Both the position numbers and the translations under genes were made by a program. This document shows positions 1 through 5,679 of a stretch of DNA of 8,738 nt, piece by piece. The stretch lies in the NCBI GenBank assembly GCA_020848015.1, contig JADLBA010000260.1, positions 1 through 8,738 of the forward strand. The letters run 5' to 3'. A model generated the notes under the pieces. The model had not been told where the DNA came from. It worked only from the letters and a program-made list of their open reading frames with translations, and ran no database searches. The DNA is from Crocinitomicaceae bacterium. Its GTDB lineage: Bacteria > Bacteroidota > Bacteroidia > Flavobacteriales_D > Sanyastnellaceae. The first letter of the stretch is position 1, and every line of letters starts with the position of its first letter.

Positions 1-765
1 CTGAGTTTTTTCTTTACCGCTGAAGAACTGCACATCATCAATAATGAGCACATCCATCATTTGGTAAAAGTGTGAAAAATCGTTCAGGGTATTGTTTCTT
101 ACGGCATCAACAAACTGGTGAGTAAACTTTTCGGAACTGACGTAGAGTACAATTTTTTCAGGAAATTTATTCTTGATCTCGATACCGATGGCATGGGCAA
201 GATGCGTTTTTCCAAGCCCAACTCCTCCATATATAAGGAGAGGATTAAAGGCAGTACCTCCTGGTTTGTTAGCTACTGCATAACCGGCACTGCGTGCAAG
301 ACGGTTACAGTCTCCCTCGATAAAATAATCGAAGGAATAATTCGGGTTGAGATTCGAGTCAACATTCAACTTCCGGAGGCCGGGAATAATAAACGGATTC
401 TTGATCGGATTCTCCCCAAGATCCAACGGCATACTTACCGGAACATTTTTTACTGCCTTCCGGTTGCTTGTCGGAACTTTGATTGTATATGGATTAGAAC
501 TGTTCAGGTTGTTCTCCATAATAATGGAGTACTCCAGCCTTCCATCTGTACTCAGCTCTTTCCTGATTATTTTTTTCAGAAGTGTAGCATAGTGCTCTTC
601 TAACCATTCATAAAAAAACTGTGACGGTACCTGAATGGTGAGTACATTCTCTTCGAGCTTCACTGGCTTGATGGGCTCGAACCAGGTCTTAAAGCCTTGT
701 GGACTGACATTGTCTTTGATGACTTCAAGGCAGTTTAGCCAAACCTGGTTGTGGTCCTTCTTCAT
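1..765 (-). CDS. dnaA: Chromosomal replication initiator DnaA (N-terminal part; 3' end beyond the window)
   Basis: DnaA is the AAA+ ATPase that binds DnaA boxes at oriC, melts the origin and loads the replicative helicase. The minus strand stays open from the ATG at 765-763 to the window edge (255 codons). Domain I is at about residues 5-85 (HNQVWLNCLEVIKDN, then FKTWFEPIKP), followed by a short variable linker. The AAA+ core begins near LNPNYSFDYFIEG. Walker A is GGVGLGKT at residues 180-187 (K186) and Walker B is DVLIIDD at 238-244. The reading breaks off after FFSGKEKTQ, so sensor 2 and the DNA-binding domain IV lie outside. An in-frame stop at 841-843 limits the start. A GTG at 793-795 would add 10 residues, but the ATG gives the usual short N-terminus. 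It is divergent from the thioesterase gene. Identity rests on motifs read directly and is very secure; only the start is uncertain. Confidence 0.97.
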   Translation of the reverse strand, partial: MKKDHNQVWLNCLEVIKDNVSPQGFKTWFEPIKPVKLEENVLTIQVPSQFFYEWLEEHYATLLKKIIRKELSTDGRLEYSIIMENNLNSSNPYTIKVPTSNRKAVKNVPVSMPLDLGENPIKNPFIIPGLRKLNVDSNLNPNYSFDYFIEGDCNRLARSAGYAVANKPGGTAFNPLLIYGGVGLGKTHLAHAIGIEIKNKFPEKIVLYVSSEKFTHQFVDAVRNNTLNDFSHFYQMMDVLIIDDVQFFSGKEKTQ

Positions 766-783
766 GCTGGTTTTACTCTGGTT

Positions 784-839
784 AATTGGGTTCACTTGTT
801 TGAATTGGTTAAAGCGTTTGCTAATGTATGCAATTGGTT
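784..839 (-). repeat. Three AATTGG-core repeats in the dnaA 5' leader
   Basis: AATTGG occurs at 784-789, 803-808 and 832-837 on the plus strand. Two copies extend to AATTGGTT and one is AATTGGGTT. Read in the dnaA direction these are AACCAATT, AACCAATT and AACCCAATT, all within about 75 bases upstream of the start codon. They could be a protein-binding or mRNA leader element, or chance in an AT-rich leader. No known operator is recognised. Confidence 0.4.
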
Positions 840-943
840 CTTACCGTTGGCAAATGAATAATGAAAAAAGTGAAAAAAAAAAGTATTCAGGTATTGACTT
901 CAAAGAAATTTTGTTTTCTAAAAATTTTATTCAAAACCCTTGA

Positions 944-951
944 CAAATGTA
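944..951 (-). promoter_or_regulatory. Candidate dnaA promoter, -7 element TACATTTG
   Basis: Read on the minus strand this is TACATTTG, an exact match to the Bacteroidota housekeeping -7 consensus TAnnTTTG. No clear TTTG/TTG -33 box sits 19-21 bases upstream. Transcription would start near 938, giving a dnaA leader of about 170 bases that contains the AACCAATT repeats. The TGTCAA sequences on either side form a 17-base-spaced direct repeat. The exact motif match supports the call; the long leader and missing -33 box weaken it. Confidence 0.4.
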
Positions 952-1020
952 CGTTTTTGACAGTGGCGCAGAAATGAATGAAGTAAAGCAGACTAATCTT
1001 ATATGCACCACCTGCTTATC

Positions 1021-1028
1021 TACTTTTG
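1021..1028 (+). promoter_or_regulatory. Candidate thioesterase promoter, -7 element TACTTTTG
   Basis: TACTTTTG matches TAnnTTTG exactly and lies 77 bases before the thioesterase ATG, in the right orientation. The predicted transcription start is near 1034, leaving a leader of about 70 bases. No convincing -33 TTTG is seen upstream. Confidence 0.4.
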
Positions 1029-1105
1029 CCCCAAAGGTGCAAACAGTTAATTGAGAATGTTTCAACACCTTTGGAAAAAAAAATCAAAAGGAGAAACAGG
1101 AAGAG

Positions 1106-1513
1106 ATGTTCACAAACAATACTATCATCAGGGTGCGCTATTCAGAAACCGATCGAATGGGGTATTCCTATTATGGAAATTATGCCACCTACTTTGAAGT
1201 CGCGAGGGTAGAGGCTTTGCGCTCTTTAGGCATCAATTATAAAACTCTCGAAGACGAGGGTATTTTACTACCCGTCGTTGAGTATTCCATTCGCTTTATT
1301 AAACCTGCTTTCTACGATGATGAACTCCTGATACGTACCATTATACCTACCCGGCCCACTGTACGAGCCCGCTTTGAATACGAGACATTGAGAGGCGAAC
1401 AACTCCTCAACAAAGCGTGGACAGAATTGGTCTTTTTTGATAAAATATCGGAGAAACCGGTTCGCTGTCCCCTCCATCTTGAGAAGCTGCTTTCCCCGTT
1501 TTTCCCCACATAA
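1106..1513 (+). CDS. Acyl-CoA thioesterase, YbgC/4-hydroxybenzoyl-CoA thioesterase (hotdog) family
   Basis: This is a 135-residue single hotdog-fold domain, the normal size for this family, which hydrolyses acyl-CoA or acyl-ACP thioesters in the cytoplasm; the physiological substrate cannot be told from sequence. The N-terminal block RVRYSETDRMGYSYYGNY (residues 9-26) is the family signature, and D16 aligns with the catalytic Asp of 4HBT and YbgC. The following helix, YFEVARVEALRSLG, is also typical. The C-terminal half keeps the core strands (FIKPAFYDDELLIRT and ARFEYETLRG). The ATG is preceded by purine-rich sequence (GGAG at 1090-1093 and AGGAAGAG directly before the ATG), which is more Shine-Dalgarno-like than at other genes here. 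It is divergent from dnaA and convergent with the DUF2807 gene. The family call is secure; the substrate is unknown. Confidence 0.9.
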   Translation: MFTNNTIIRVRYSETDRMGYSYYGNYATYFEVARVEALRSLGINYKTLEDEGILLPVVEYSIRFIKPAFYDDELLIRTIIPTRPTVRARFEYETLRGEQLLNKAWTELVFFDKISEKPVRCPLHLEKLLSPFFPT

Positions 1514-1530
1514 TCACAACTTTTGAGAAA

Positions 1531-1543
1531 GCCAACAAATGGC
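1531..1543. terminator. Weak hairpin between convergent genes
   Basis: GCCA (1531-1534) can pair with TGGC (1540-1543) around a 5-base loop. AAA on the left and TTT on the right could extend the stem past a bulged C. It sits in the 35-base gap between the convergent thioesterase and DUF2807 stop codons, where a shared terminator would be expected. The stem is short and the T-tracts are poor, so this is tentative. Confidence 0.2.
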
Positions 1544-1548
1544 CTTTG

Positions 1549-2334
1549 CTAAATGCCGATCAGCTCTCCGCTGCCGTTTACTGCACTATCTATGTGCTCT
1601 GGCTCTCCCGTGAAGTAAACATTTCCGGAGTATAGTATGAATGCATAGAGATATGCTTCTGCCCTCACATATATATCATTGATGGAAGAGTTATTGACGA
1701 ATGCCTGCTCGCTGACTAAGCCCTTGGCATCAATAAATCCGAGTCCTTGCTCAAACAATTCAACCTTGAAAGTATTGCCCCTCAGTATCACATCACATAC
1801 GCCCGTATGAGAATAAATAGCTGCTGAATCTGTCTGCAGATTGAGCTCTATCCGACCTGCCGCATGACGGTTTTCAATCTTGAAATACGTTGCCGACAAC
1901 TGGTTCTTGGAAACAATATCACCTGTACCATAGTTCTGAATGGAAGAAAATTCCGGGGCAAAAATCCTGACAATGATCCTATTTTTATAGGAGCGAACAA
2001 AATTGCAGGTATTCTCATTTCTAACCACGAGGCAACTTCCGCTAACTTCTGTTGATACCTTGGCAATAAGGTTTGAAGGTGCTGTTATTTCTACAAAGTG
2101 GGCGTTAGAATCTACCAATTCTATCTGAATAAAATCATGTAATTCTATGGTATTGAAAAAACCCGTCTGCCGGTGAACTGTTTTGATGTCTCCCGCACTT
2201 TTGAAACAATCGGGTGCATTTTCCTTATTGCACCCGGTGAGAAGTGCAATCAATTCAATGCAAACGATGAGCGTTGCATACCACTTTTGTAGGATCATTC
2301 TATAACTAACTTTTTTACTCAATATGGAGTGCAT
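1549..2334 (-). CDS. Putative lipoprotein with DUF2807 (head GIN) domain
   Basis: The predicted product is a 261-residue exported lipoprotein. A hydrophobic segment (LIVCIELIALLTGC) ends in a lipobox with Cys at 35, followed by NKEN. The rest is a long series of short beta strands (GFFNTIELHDFIQIEL, IIVRIFAPEFSSIQNYGTGDI, then repeated turns) typical of the DUF2807 beta-helix family, common as envelope lipoproteins in Bacteroidota and of unknown molecular function. The chosen start (ATG 2334-2332) follows the TAA of the PagL-like gene after one base, which suggests translational coupling. An internal ATG at 2298 would leave a more standard 23-residue signal peptide. A longer frame opening at 2382 would overlap the upstream gene by 47 bases and is disfavoured. 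Family call is from fold pattern and lipoprotein context; function unassigned. Confidence 0.75.
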   Translation of the reverse strand: MHSILSKKVSYRMILQKWYATLIVCIELIALLTGCNKENAPDCFKSAGDIKTVHRQTGFFNTIELHDFIQIELVDSNAHFVEITAPSNLIAKVSTEVSGSCLVVRNENTCNFVRSYKNRIIVRIFAPEFSSIQNYGTGDIVSKNQLSATYFKIENRHAAGRIELNLQTDSAAIYSHTGVCDVILRGNTFKVELFEQGLGFIDAKGLVSEQAFVNNSSINDIYVRAEAYLYAFILYSGNVYFTGEPEHIDSAVNGSGELIGI

Positions 2335-2335
2335 T

Positions 2336-3487
2336 TTAAAAATAGTATCCAACCCCCGTTTCGCCATAATCTGCTTTAGCAAAATGAGTCTTCAGCATCA
2401 ACTGTACGAAAAAATGACGTGAAATTCCATAACGCAATCCAAACCGGTGATAGAATGCACCATCGCCTTTCCACTGATCCACAACATAAATTCCCTGCTG
2501 CATCTTAAATTCAAGATGATTGAAATGGAGTGAATAGGAAATAGCAGCGCCGATCCTTGGCAAAACCGTACGGGGAGATCGGTCAAATCTTTCCATCAGC
2601 ACAGGAATCGAAGTATTGTAGATTACATCCAGCCCCACTCCAACCGAACTTTTATAACTGATCCTTTTTTCCTGTAAAAAAAGAACGGAATAAGCAAGGT
2701 ACTTTTTTCCACCCGGCGGAGGAATTTCTTTCATTCCCACTGATGTAGTAAGAGTGGTTTTCCACAAAGTGAGAGGTTCTTTCAAATCGCGGGGCAAGCG
2801 CAACACCTCTTCCTCACTATCTTTCTTCCTTTCCGGCAGAAATGAAACTCCGAGAAAAAGAGCAGCATTGTTGGTTCCGAGATTCGGTACCTGAAAAGCA
2901 CCGTTCGAAAAATGAGTGATGCGCAATCCACCCCTGAGTTCCGATTTTTTAAAAGAAAGAAGCCGCACAGTGTATTGTAATGTCAGAACCGCATTTATCC
3001 GGGAACCCAATACCGCCGCCTGATGATTTTCGCGCAGATCCCATTTTTTTGTCGAATACCCGGCTCCTAATCCAAGCCCAATCCAATGCCTGAACCTTTT
3101 TGCTTGTATCGAAAAAAACTCCCCAGTCGTGTTTTCCCTTTTCCGGTTTAATGGAAGTAAACAGAAATAGCTCAGTGCCCATTGTGATCCCAGCATCTTT
3201 TGGTTGCCAGAAAAATTATAAAAAAGATCGAAGCCACAATCTGGGAAACTATAAGCAAATTTCCAGTATTCGCCTCCTCTTGCGCGTGTGGTCAATTGGG
3301 CGAATCCGCCATAAGAATGACCGGTGATCAGGTGTTCCATCAGCGGTGTATGAGGAACAATAAATCCGTATTGAGAGGAAACAAAAAAATTTGTCCGATG
3401 AAAAACACCTATTGTATCCTGACTGAAACTACTGTGATGGGACAGAATTCCGGACAAAAAAACAATTATCCCGGCATTTAATTTCAT
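2336..3487 (-). CDS. Outer-membrane protein resembling acyloxyacyl hydrolase / lipid A 3-O-deacylase (PagL-like)
   Basis: The ATG at 3487-3485 gives a 383-residue protein with a signal peptide (MKLNAGIIVFLSG... ending in SFSQ near residue 23). A frame opening further upstream at 3562 only adds a non-signal extension. The middle contains alternating beta-strand sequence and the motif ITHFSNGAFQVPNLGTN, in which H192, S194 and N195 match the conserved H-x-S-N of PagL enzymes, which remove the 3-O acyl chain of lipid A in the outer membrane. The C-terminus ends in aromatic residues (GVGYYF), as outer-membrane barrels do. Oddities: PagL proteins are usually about 150-190 residues, so this is roughly double, and the position 12 residues after the Ser, where PagL has its catalytic Glu, is Asn. 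It is joined to the DUF2807 gene by a one-base gap. Enzymatic activity is inferred from one motif only. Confidence 0.65.
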   Translation of the reverse strand: MKLNAGIIVFLSGILSHHSSFSQDTIGVFHRTNFFVSSQYGFIVPHTPLMEHLITGHSYGGFAQLTTRARGGEYWKFAYSFPDCGFDLFYNFSGNQKMLGSQWALSYFCLLPLNRKRENTTGEFFSIQAKRFRHWIGLGLGAGYSTKKWDLRENHQAAVLGSRINAVLTLQYTVRLLSFKKSELRGGLRITHFSNGAFQVPNLGTNNAALFLGVSFLPERKKDSEEEVLRLPRDLKEPLTLWKTTLTTSVGMKEIPPPGGKKYLAYSVLFLQEKRISYKSSVGVGLDVIYNTSIPVLMERFDRSPRTVLPRIGAAISYSLHFNHLEFKMQQGIYVVDQWKGDGAFYHRFGLRYGISRHFFVQLMLKTHFAKADYGETGVGYYF

Positions 3488-3549
3488 AAAACGGGCTGTG
3501 CATAACGCCAATATGGAAATGTAATTTCCGGGGATCGAACGAATATAAA

Positions 3550-3567
3550 AAAAGGAGTACACCTTTT
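3550..3567 (-). terminator. Possible terminator after the TPR gene
   Basis: AAAAGG (3550-3555) and CCTTTT (3562-3567) form a 6-bp stem with a 6-base loop. In the minus direction the stem runs straight into a seven-base T run (3553-3547). It lies about 40 bases past the TPR stop codon, as a terminator would. The stem is AT-rich and weak, so some read-through into the PagL-like gene is possible. Confidence 0.3.
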
Positions 3568-3603
3568 CAAGGTCCGATGAACTGTGTCGCGCAATGAAAT
3601 ATT

Positions 3604-3930
3604 CTACTCCTCAAAAACATCGAGCAGCATGAGAGCTTCACTTAACTCTCCCAGCGTTTTCATATCGTTCTGCTTTTTTGCAACCGATTTTCCCGCTCTG
3701 TATATATCAATAGCTTCTTCTGATTTTCCTTTGTGTTCCAGCATCTTTCCGAGTTGATAATAGCTGGCAAGATATTCAGGGTCATTTTTGATAATGCCCT
3801 TCAAAGTTTTGATCGCTTGTGAAACATCGCCGTTTCGTTGGTGTTCAAGAGAGGCAGCGTAATGCAGGAAACTATCTTTCGGATTGGTCTCCAACATAGT
3901 TTCAATCATTTTCAGGCGGTCTTGTGTCAT
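3604..3930 (-). CDS. Small tetratricopeptide repeat protein
   Basis: This 108-residue protein has no signal peptide or membrane segment. It contains about two and a half TPR units. One is at roughly residues 19-51 (FLHYAASLEHQRNGDVSQAIKT, ending at NDP) and one at 53-86 (YLASYYQLGKMLEHKGKSEE, then AIDIYRAG), with helical flanks before and after. The usual TPR positions (small residue, Y/L, G, A, P) are present. TPR arrays mediate protein-protein contacts; the partner is unknown. Small cytoplasmic TPR proteins of this type occur in Bacteroidota. It lies upstream of the PagL-like gene on the same strand with a 116-base gap, so an operon is possible, although a weak terminator-like hairpin lies in the gap. 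Confidence 0.85.
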   Translation of the reverse strand: MTQDRLKMIETMLETNPKDSFLHYAASLEHQRNGDVSQAIKTLKGIIKNDPEYLASYYQLGKMLEHKGKSEEAIDIYRAGKSVAKKQNDMKTLGELSEALMLLDVFEE

Positions 3931-3965
3931 TTGGCAAAATTGGTTATGGTCTAAAATAATGAATA

Positions 3966-3973
3966 CAAAAATA
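3966..3973 (-). promoter_or_regulatory. Candidate TPR gene promoter, -7 element TATTTTTG
   Basis: On the minus strand this reads TATTTTTG, an exact TAnnTTTG match. It lies 35 bases before the TPR start codon, giving a leader of about 30 bases. No clear -33 TTTG/TTG is present at 19-21 bases upstream. The region is AT-rich, so chance occurrence is possible. Confidence 0.4.
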
Positions 3974-4032
3974 CTTTTTGAAATGACAATAGTAGGAGAT
4001 CAAAAAAAACAAAACACTGACTTTTCAACAAA

Positions 4033-4090
4033 GAAGTGAGCACTTCCCGGCCATTGAATCTTTGAGTCAGCTATCGGAGCAGAGATGCTC
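4033..4090 (-). terminator. Two hairpins downstream of the M48 gene
   Basis: In the M48 3' flank, GAGCA/TGCTC (4077-4081 with 4086-4090, loop GAGA) and GAAGTG/CACTTC (4033-4038 with 4041-4046) are near-perfect inverted repeats. On the minus strand the second is followed by TTTGTTG and, further on, a longer T run. Together they could end the clpS-M48 transcript, but neither has a classic T tract directly after the stem. Confidence 0.25.
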
Positions 4091-4126
4091 GCCGGTTTGA
4101 AAATAATTCCTGAAAGTCTCGCCAAA

Positions 4127-4942
4127 TCATGGATTCAATGCAGGTTTGTAATACTGCATGGCCGTTGGCATAAATTCCTTCAGTGTATTGATGCGTGTCT
4201 CATCGCTGGGATGAGTACTTAAAATTTCAGGCGGTGCCTCACCTCCCTGCGCCGACATTCGTTGCCAGAATCCAATCGCGGTGTTGGGATCATAACCTGC
4301 CATTGCCATAAAAACAAGTCCGAGTTTATCGGCTTCTGTTTCATGTGTACGGCTATACGAAAGCATTCCGAGTGTGCTACCAAGACCATAGGACTGAAGA
4401 AAAATTTCTCTTGCTAATCCTGGTTTTTCTGCAAGCACCACCCCAAGAGTTTGTCCTGCTGCGTTTACTATCAGCCCCTGACTCATGCGTTCATTTCCGT
4501 GCCGGGCAATAGCATGGGCGATTTCATGCCCCATTACCACTGCAAGCCCCGCATCAGTTTCTGTAACCGGCAAAATTCCGGTATAAACCACCACTTTTCC
4601 TCCGGGCATACACCAAGCATTAACTGTTGGATCGTTCACCACATTAAACTCCCACTGAAATCCATCCACACGCTTACTTTCCTTATTATCGGAAAGATAT
4701 TTCTCTACTGCATTTTTAATTCTGTCCCCCACTTTTCTCACCGCCACAACACGCGAGTCGCTCGCGGGCAGAGCTGGTGTTTCAGTTAGAAATTCAGAAT
4801 ACTCCCCCAGACTAAGTGAGATCATTTCACTTTCGGGAAGGAGGTTGACCTGCCGCCGCCCGGTAATCGGAACCTTAGAACAACTAAAAACAAAAACAAA
4901 CGTGATGAGTAATGAAAGAAATGAAACAGGAAATTTTTTCAT
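4127..4942 (-). CDS. M48-family zinc metalloprotease, predicted lipoprotein (BepA/Oma1-like)
   Basis: The product is a 271-residue predicted periplasm-facing lipoprotein protease. A basic start (MKKF) and hydrophobic stretch end at Cys21 in FVFSC. The next block, VPITGRRQVNLL, is characteristic of this M48 subgroup. The active site is clear: HEIAH at 139-143 (H139, E140, H143), the ExEAD block at 201-205 supplying the third zinc ligand, and a STHP motif with H244, the position of the regulatory His in E. coli BepA. Relatives degrade misfolded or stalled envelope proteins; that role is inferred. Unlike BepA, there is no C-terminal TPR domain. It starts 34 bases after clpS with no promoter motif in the gap, so the two are probably co-transcribed. 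All catalytic residues are present. Confidence 0.92.
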   Translation of the reverse strand: MKKFPVSFLSLLITFVFVFSCSKVPITGRRQVNLLPESEMISLSLGEYSEFLTETPALPASDSRVVAVRKVGDRIKNAVEKYLSDNKESKRVDGFQWEFNVVNDPTVNAWCMPGGKVVVYTGILPVTETDAGLAVVMGHEIAHAIARHGNERMSQGLIVNAAGQTLGVVLAEKPGLAREIFLQSYGLGSTLGMLSYSRTHETEADKLGLVFMAMAGYDPNTAIGFWQRMSAQGGEAPPEILSTHPSDETRINTLKEFMPTAMQYYKPALNP

Positions 4943-4976
4943 AAAGGAATGAAGTTAAAAAAAAGAAAAATACATA

Positions 4977-5261
4977 TCAGGCAGTTTCTTGAATATCCGC
5001 ACTGAGACCGCGATCCAGCATTGCTGTACACATGGGTTCGAGTTCAGAATATTCTCCTACCTTCACGCTGCATTTTCCATTGTAATGAACAATAAGTGTG
5101 CATTGCTCTGCCTGTAGTGGATCGTGCCGGCAAACGTTGATTAAGGTTTCTATAACAAAATCAAAGGTGTTTACCTCGTCATTATAAAGAACAAGCTGGT
5201 GTAACTGTGCTACCTCCACATCTACCAGTTCGAGACTTTCCGTTTTTGTCGAGTTATACAT
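4977..5261 (-). CDS. clpS: ATP-dependent Clp protease adaptor ClpS
   Basis: ClpS binds proteins with N-degron residues and hands them to the Clp AAA+ unfoldase and ClpP in the cytoplasm. The ATG at 5261-5259 gives 94 residues, the usual compact size. A longer frame from 5321 would run through the predicted promoter and is rejected. The core LVLYNDEVNTFDFVI matches the N-degron pocket: N27 and D28 correspond to E. coli N34 and D35, and H59 in LIVHY corresponds to H66. The block AEQCTLIVHYNGKCSVKVG and the end CTAMLDRGLSADI are typical of Bacteroidota ClpS. The gatekeeper position equivalent to E. coli M40 is F33. It is followed by the M48 gene and divergent from the M1 peptidase gene. Confidence 0.95.
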   Translation of the reverse strand: MYNSTKTESLELVDVEVAQLHQLVLYNDEVNTFDFVIETLINVCRHDPLQAEQCTLIVHYNGKCSVKVGEYSELEPMCTAMLDRGLSADIQETA

Positions 5262-5280
5262 ACTTTGGATTATTATACCG

Positions 5281-5288
5281 CAAAAATA
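5281..5288 (-). promoter_or_regulatory. Candidate clpS promoter, -7 element TATTTTTG
   Basis: Read on the minus strand, TATTTTTG is an exact TAnnTTTG match located 19 bases before the clpS start codon, implying a short leader of about 14 bases. A TCTG 18 bases upstream is only a weak -33 candidate. The position also argues against the longer ClpS start at 5321, which would lie upstream of the transcript. Confidence 0.5.
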
Positions 5289-5577
5289 AGAATGTTTTTC
5301 TTCTTTCAGAGAATTATTCAAAACGGCAAATAGCCAATAATTGCCCCGGTAATAATTTGAGTATCTACAAAGAAAATCGTTTTAATTACTTTGACTACAA
5401 CAATGGAAATGATTGAAAAAATTGTCCATTTCAACTCTCCATCACAATACCCGCAAAAGCCTTTCATATTACTCATAACAAGGCTGGTTGCCTCATTGCA
5501 TCTGTCGGATATTATCTCTTCTCCCTCTCTTGTTTTGTTCTGCCCTGCTTTTAGTGCGGATAATATTAGTCGCCCGG

Positions 5578-5609
5578 ATTGTCACATTACCGCTGATACC
5601 ATTCATTTG
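5578..5609 (+). promoter_or_regulatory. Candidate M1 peptidase promoter, ATTG-N20-TTCATTTG
   Basis: TTCATTTG (5602-5609) differs from TAnnTTTG at one position and has ATTG (5578-5581) 20 bases upstream, the spacing expected between -33 and -7 elements. Transcription would begin near 5615, with a leader of about 65 bases before the ATG at 5680. Confidence 0.35.
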
Positions 5610-5679
5610 CCGGAGAAAAGTTCATTATTTGACATCTCAGGAAACTTTACGAACTTTATGCCGCTAGAAAAAAAATGCC

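Larger units (their letters stand above)
766..1105. other. Divergent intergenic region between dnaA and the thioesterase gene
   Basis: This 340-base non-coding stretch separates two divergent genes. It holds a TAnnTTTG-type element for each direction (944-951 minus, 1021-1028 plus), an AT-rich run around 855-935 and three AATTGG-core repeats close to dnaA. TTGACA occurs twice, at 940-945 and 957-962, exactly 17 bases apart and overlapping the dnaA promoter candidate. I looked for DnaA boxes (TTATCCACA and near matches). The best is TTATCTACT near 1016-1024, with two mismatches, and there is no cluster, so I do not call oriC here. The open frames crossing this stretch resemble no protein I recognise. 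Confidence 0.6.
5262..5679. other. Divergent intergenic region between clpS and the M1 peptidase gene
   Basis: This 418-base stretch contains promoter candidates for both genes (5281-5288 minus; 5578-5609 plus) and otherwise no recognised gene. A plus-strand open frame from 5391 runs through it into the peptidase gene, but its translation lacks domain character and overlaps the peptidase signal peptide region in another frame. TTACTTTG at 5386-5393 is a second, one-mismatch -7 element that would give a leader of about 280 bases. Just before the peptidase start, ATG CCA TGA at 5675-5683 is a two-codon frame whose stop overlaps the real start codon. Confidence 0.55.

Noticed and set aside
118..943. 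Several plus-strand open frames across the dnaA region
   Set aside because: They are antisense to the clear DnaA reading (Walker A and B on the minus strand) and have no recognisable domain or signal of their own.
1016..1024. Possible DnaA box TTATCTACT
   Set aside because: Two mismatches to the consensus and no second copy or cluster nearby, so it does not support an origin.
3488..3562. N-terminal extension of the PagL-like protein to 3562
   Set aside because: The ATG at 3487 opens directly into a standard signal peptide; the extension would place about 25 residues before it and overlaps the terminator-like hairpin.
5262..5321. N-terminal extension of ClpS to 5321
   Set aside because: The extra 20 residues are not part of the family and would be upstream of the predicted transcription start; the 94-residue form fits ClpS size.
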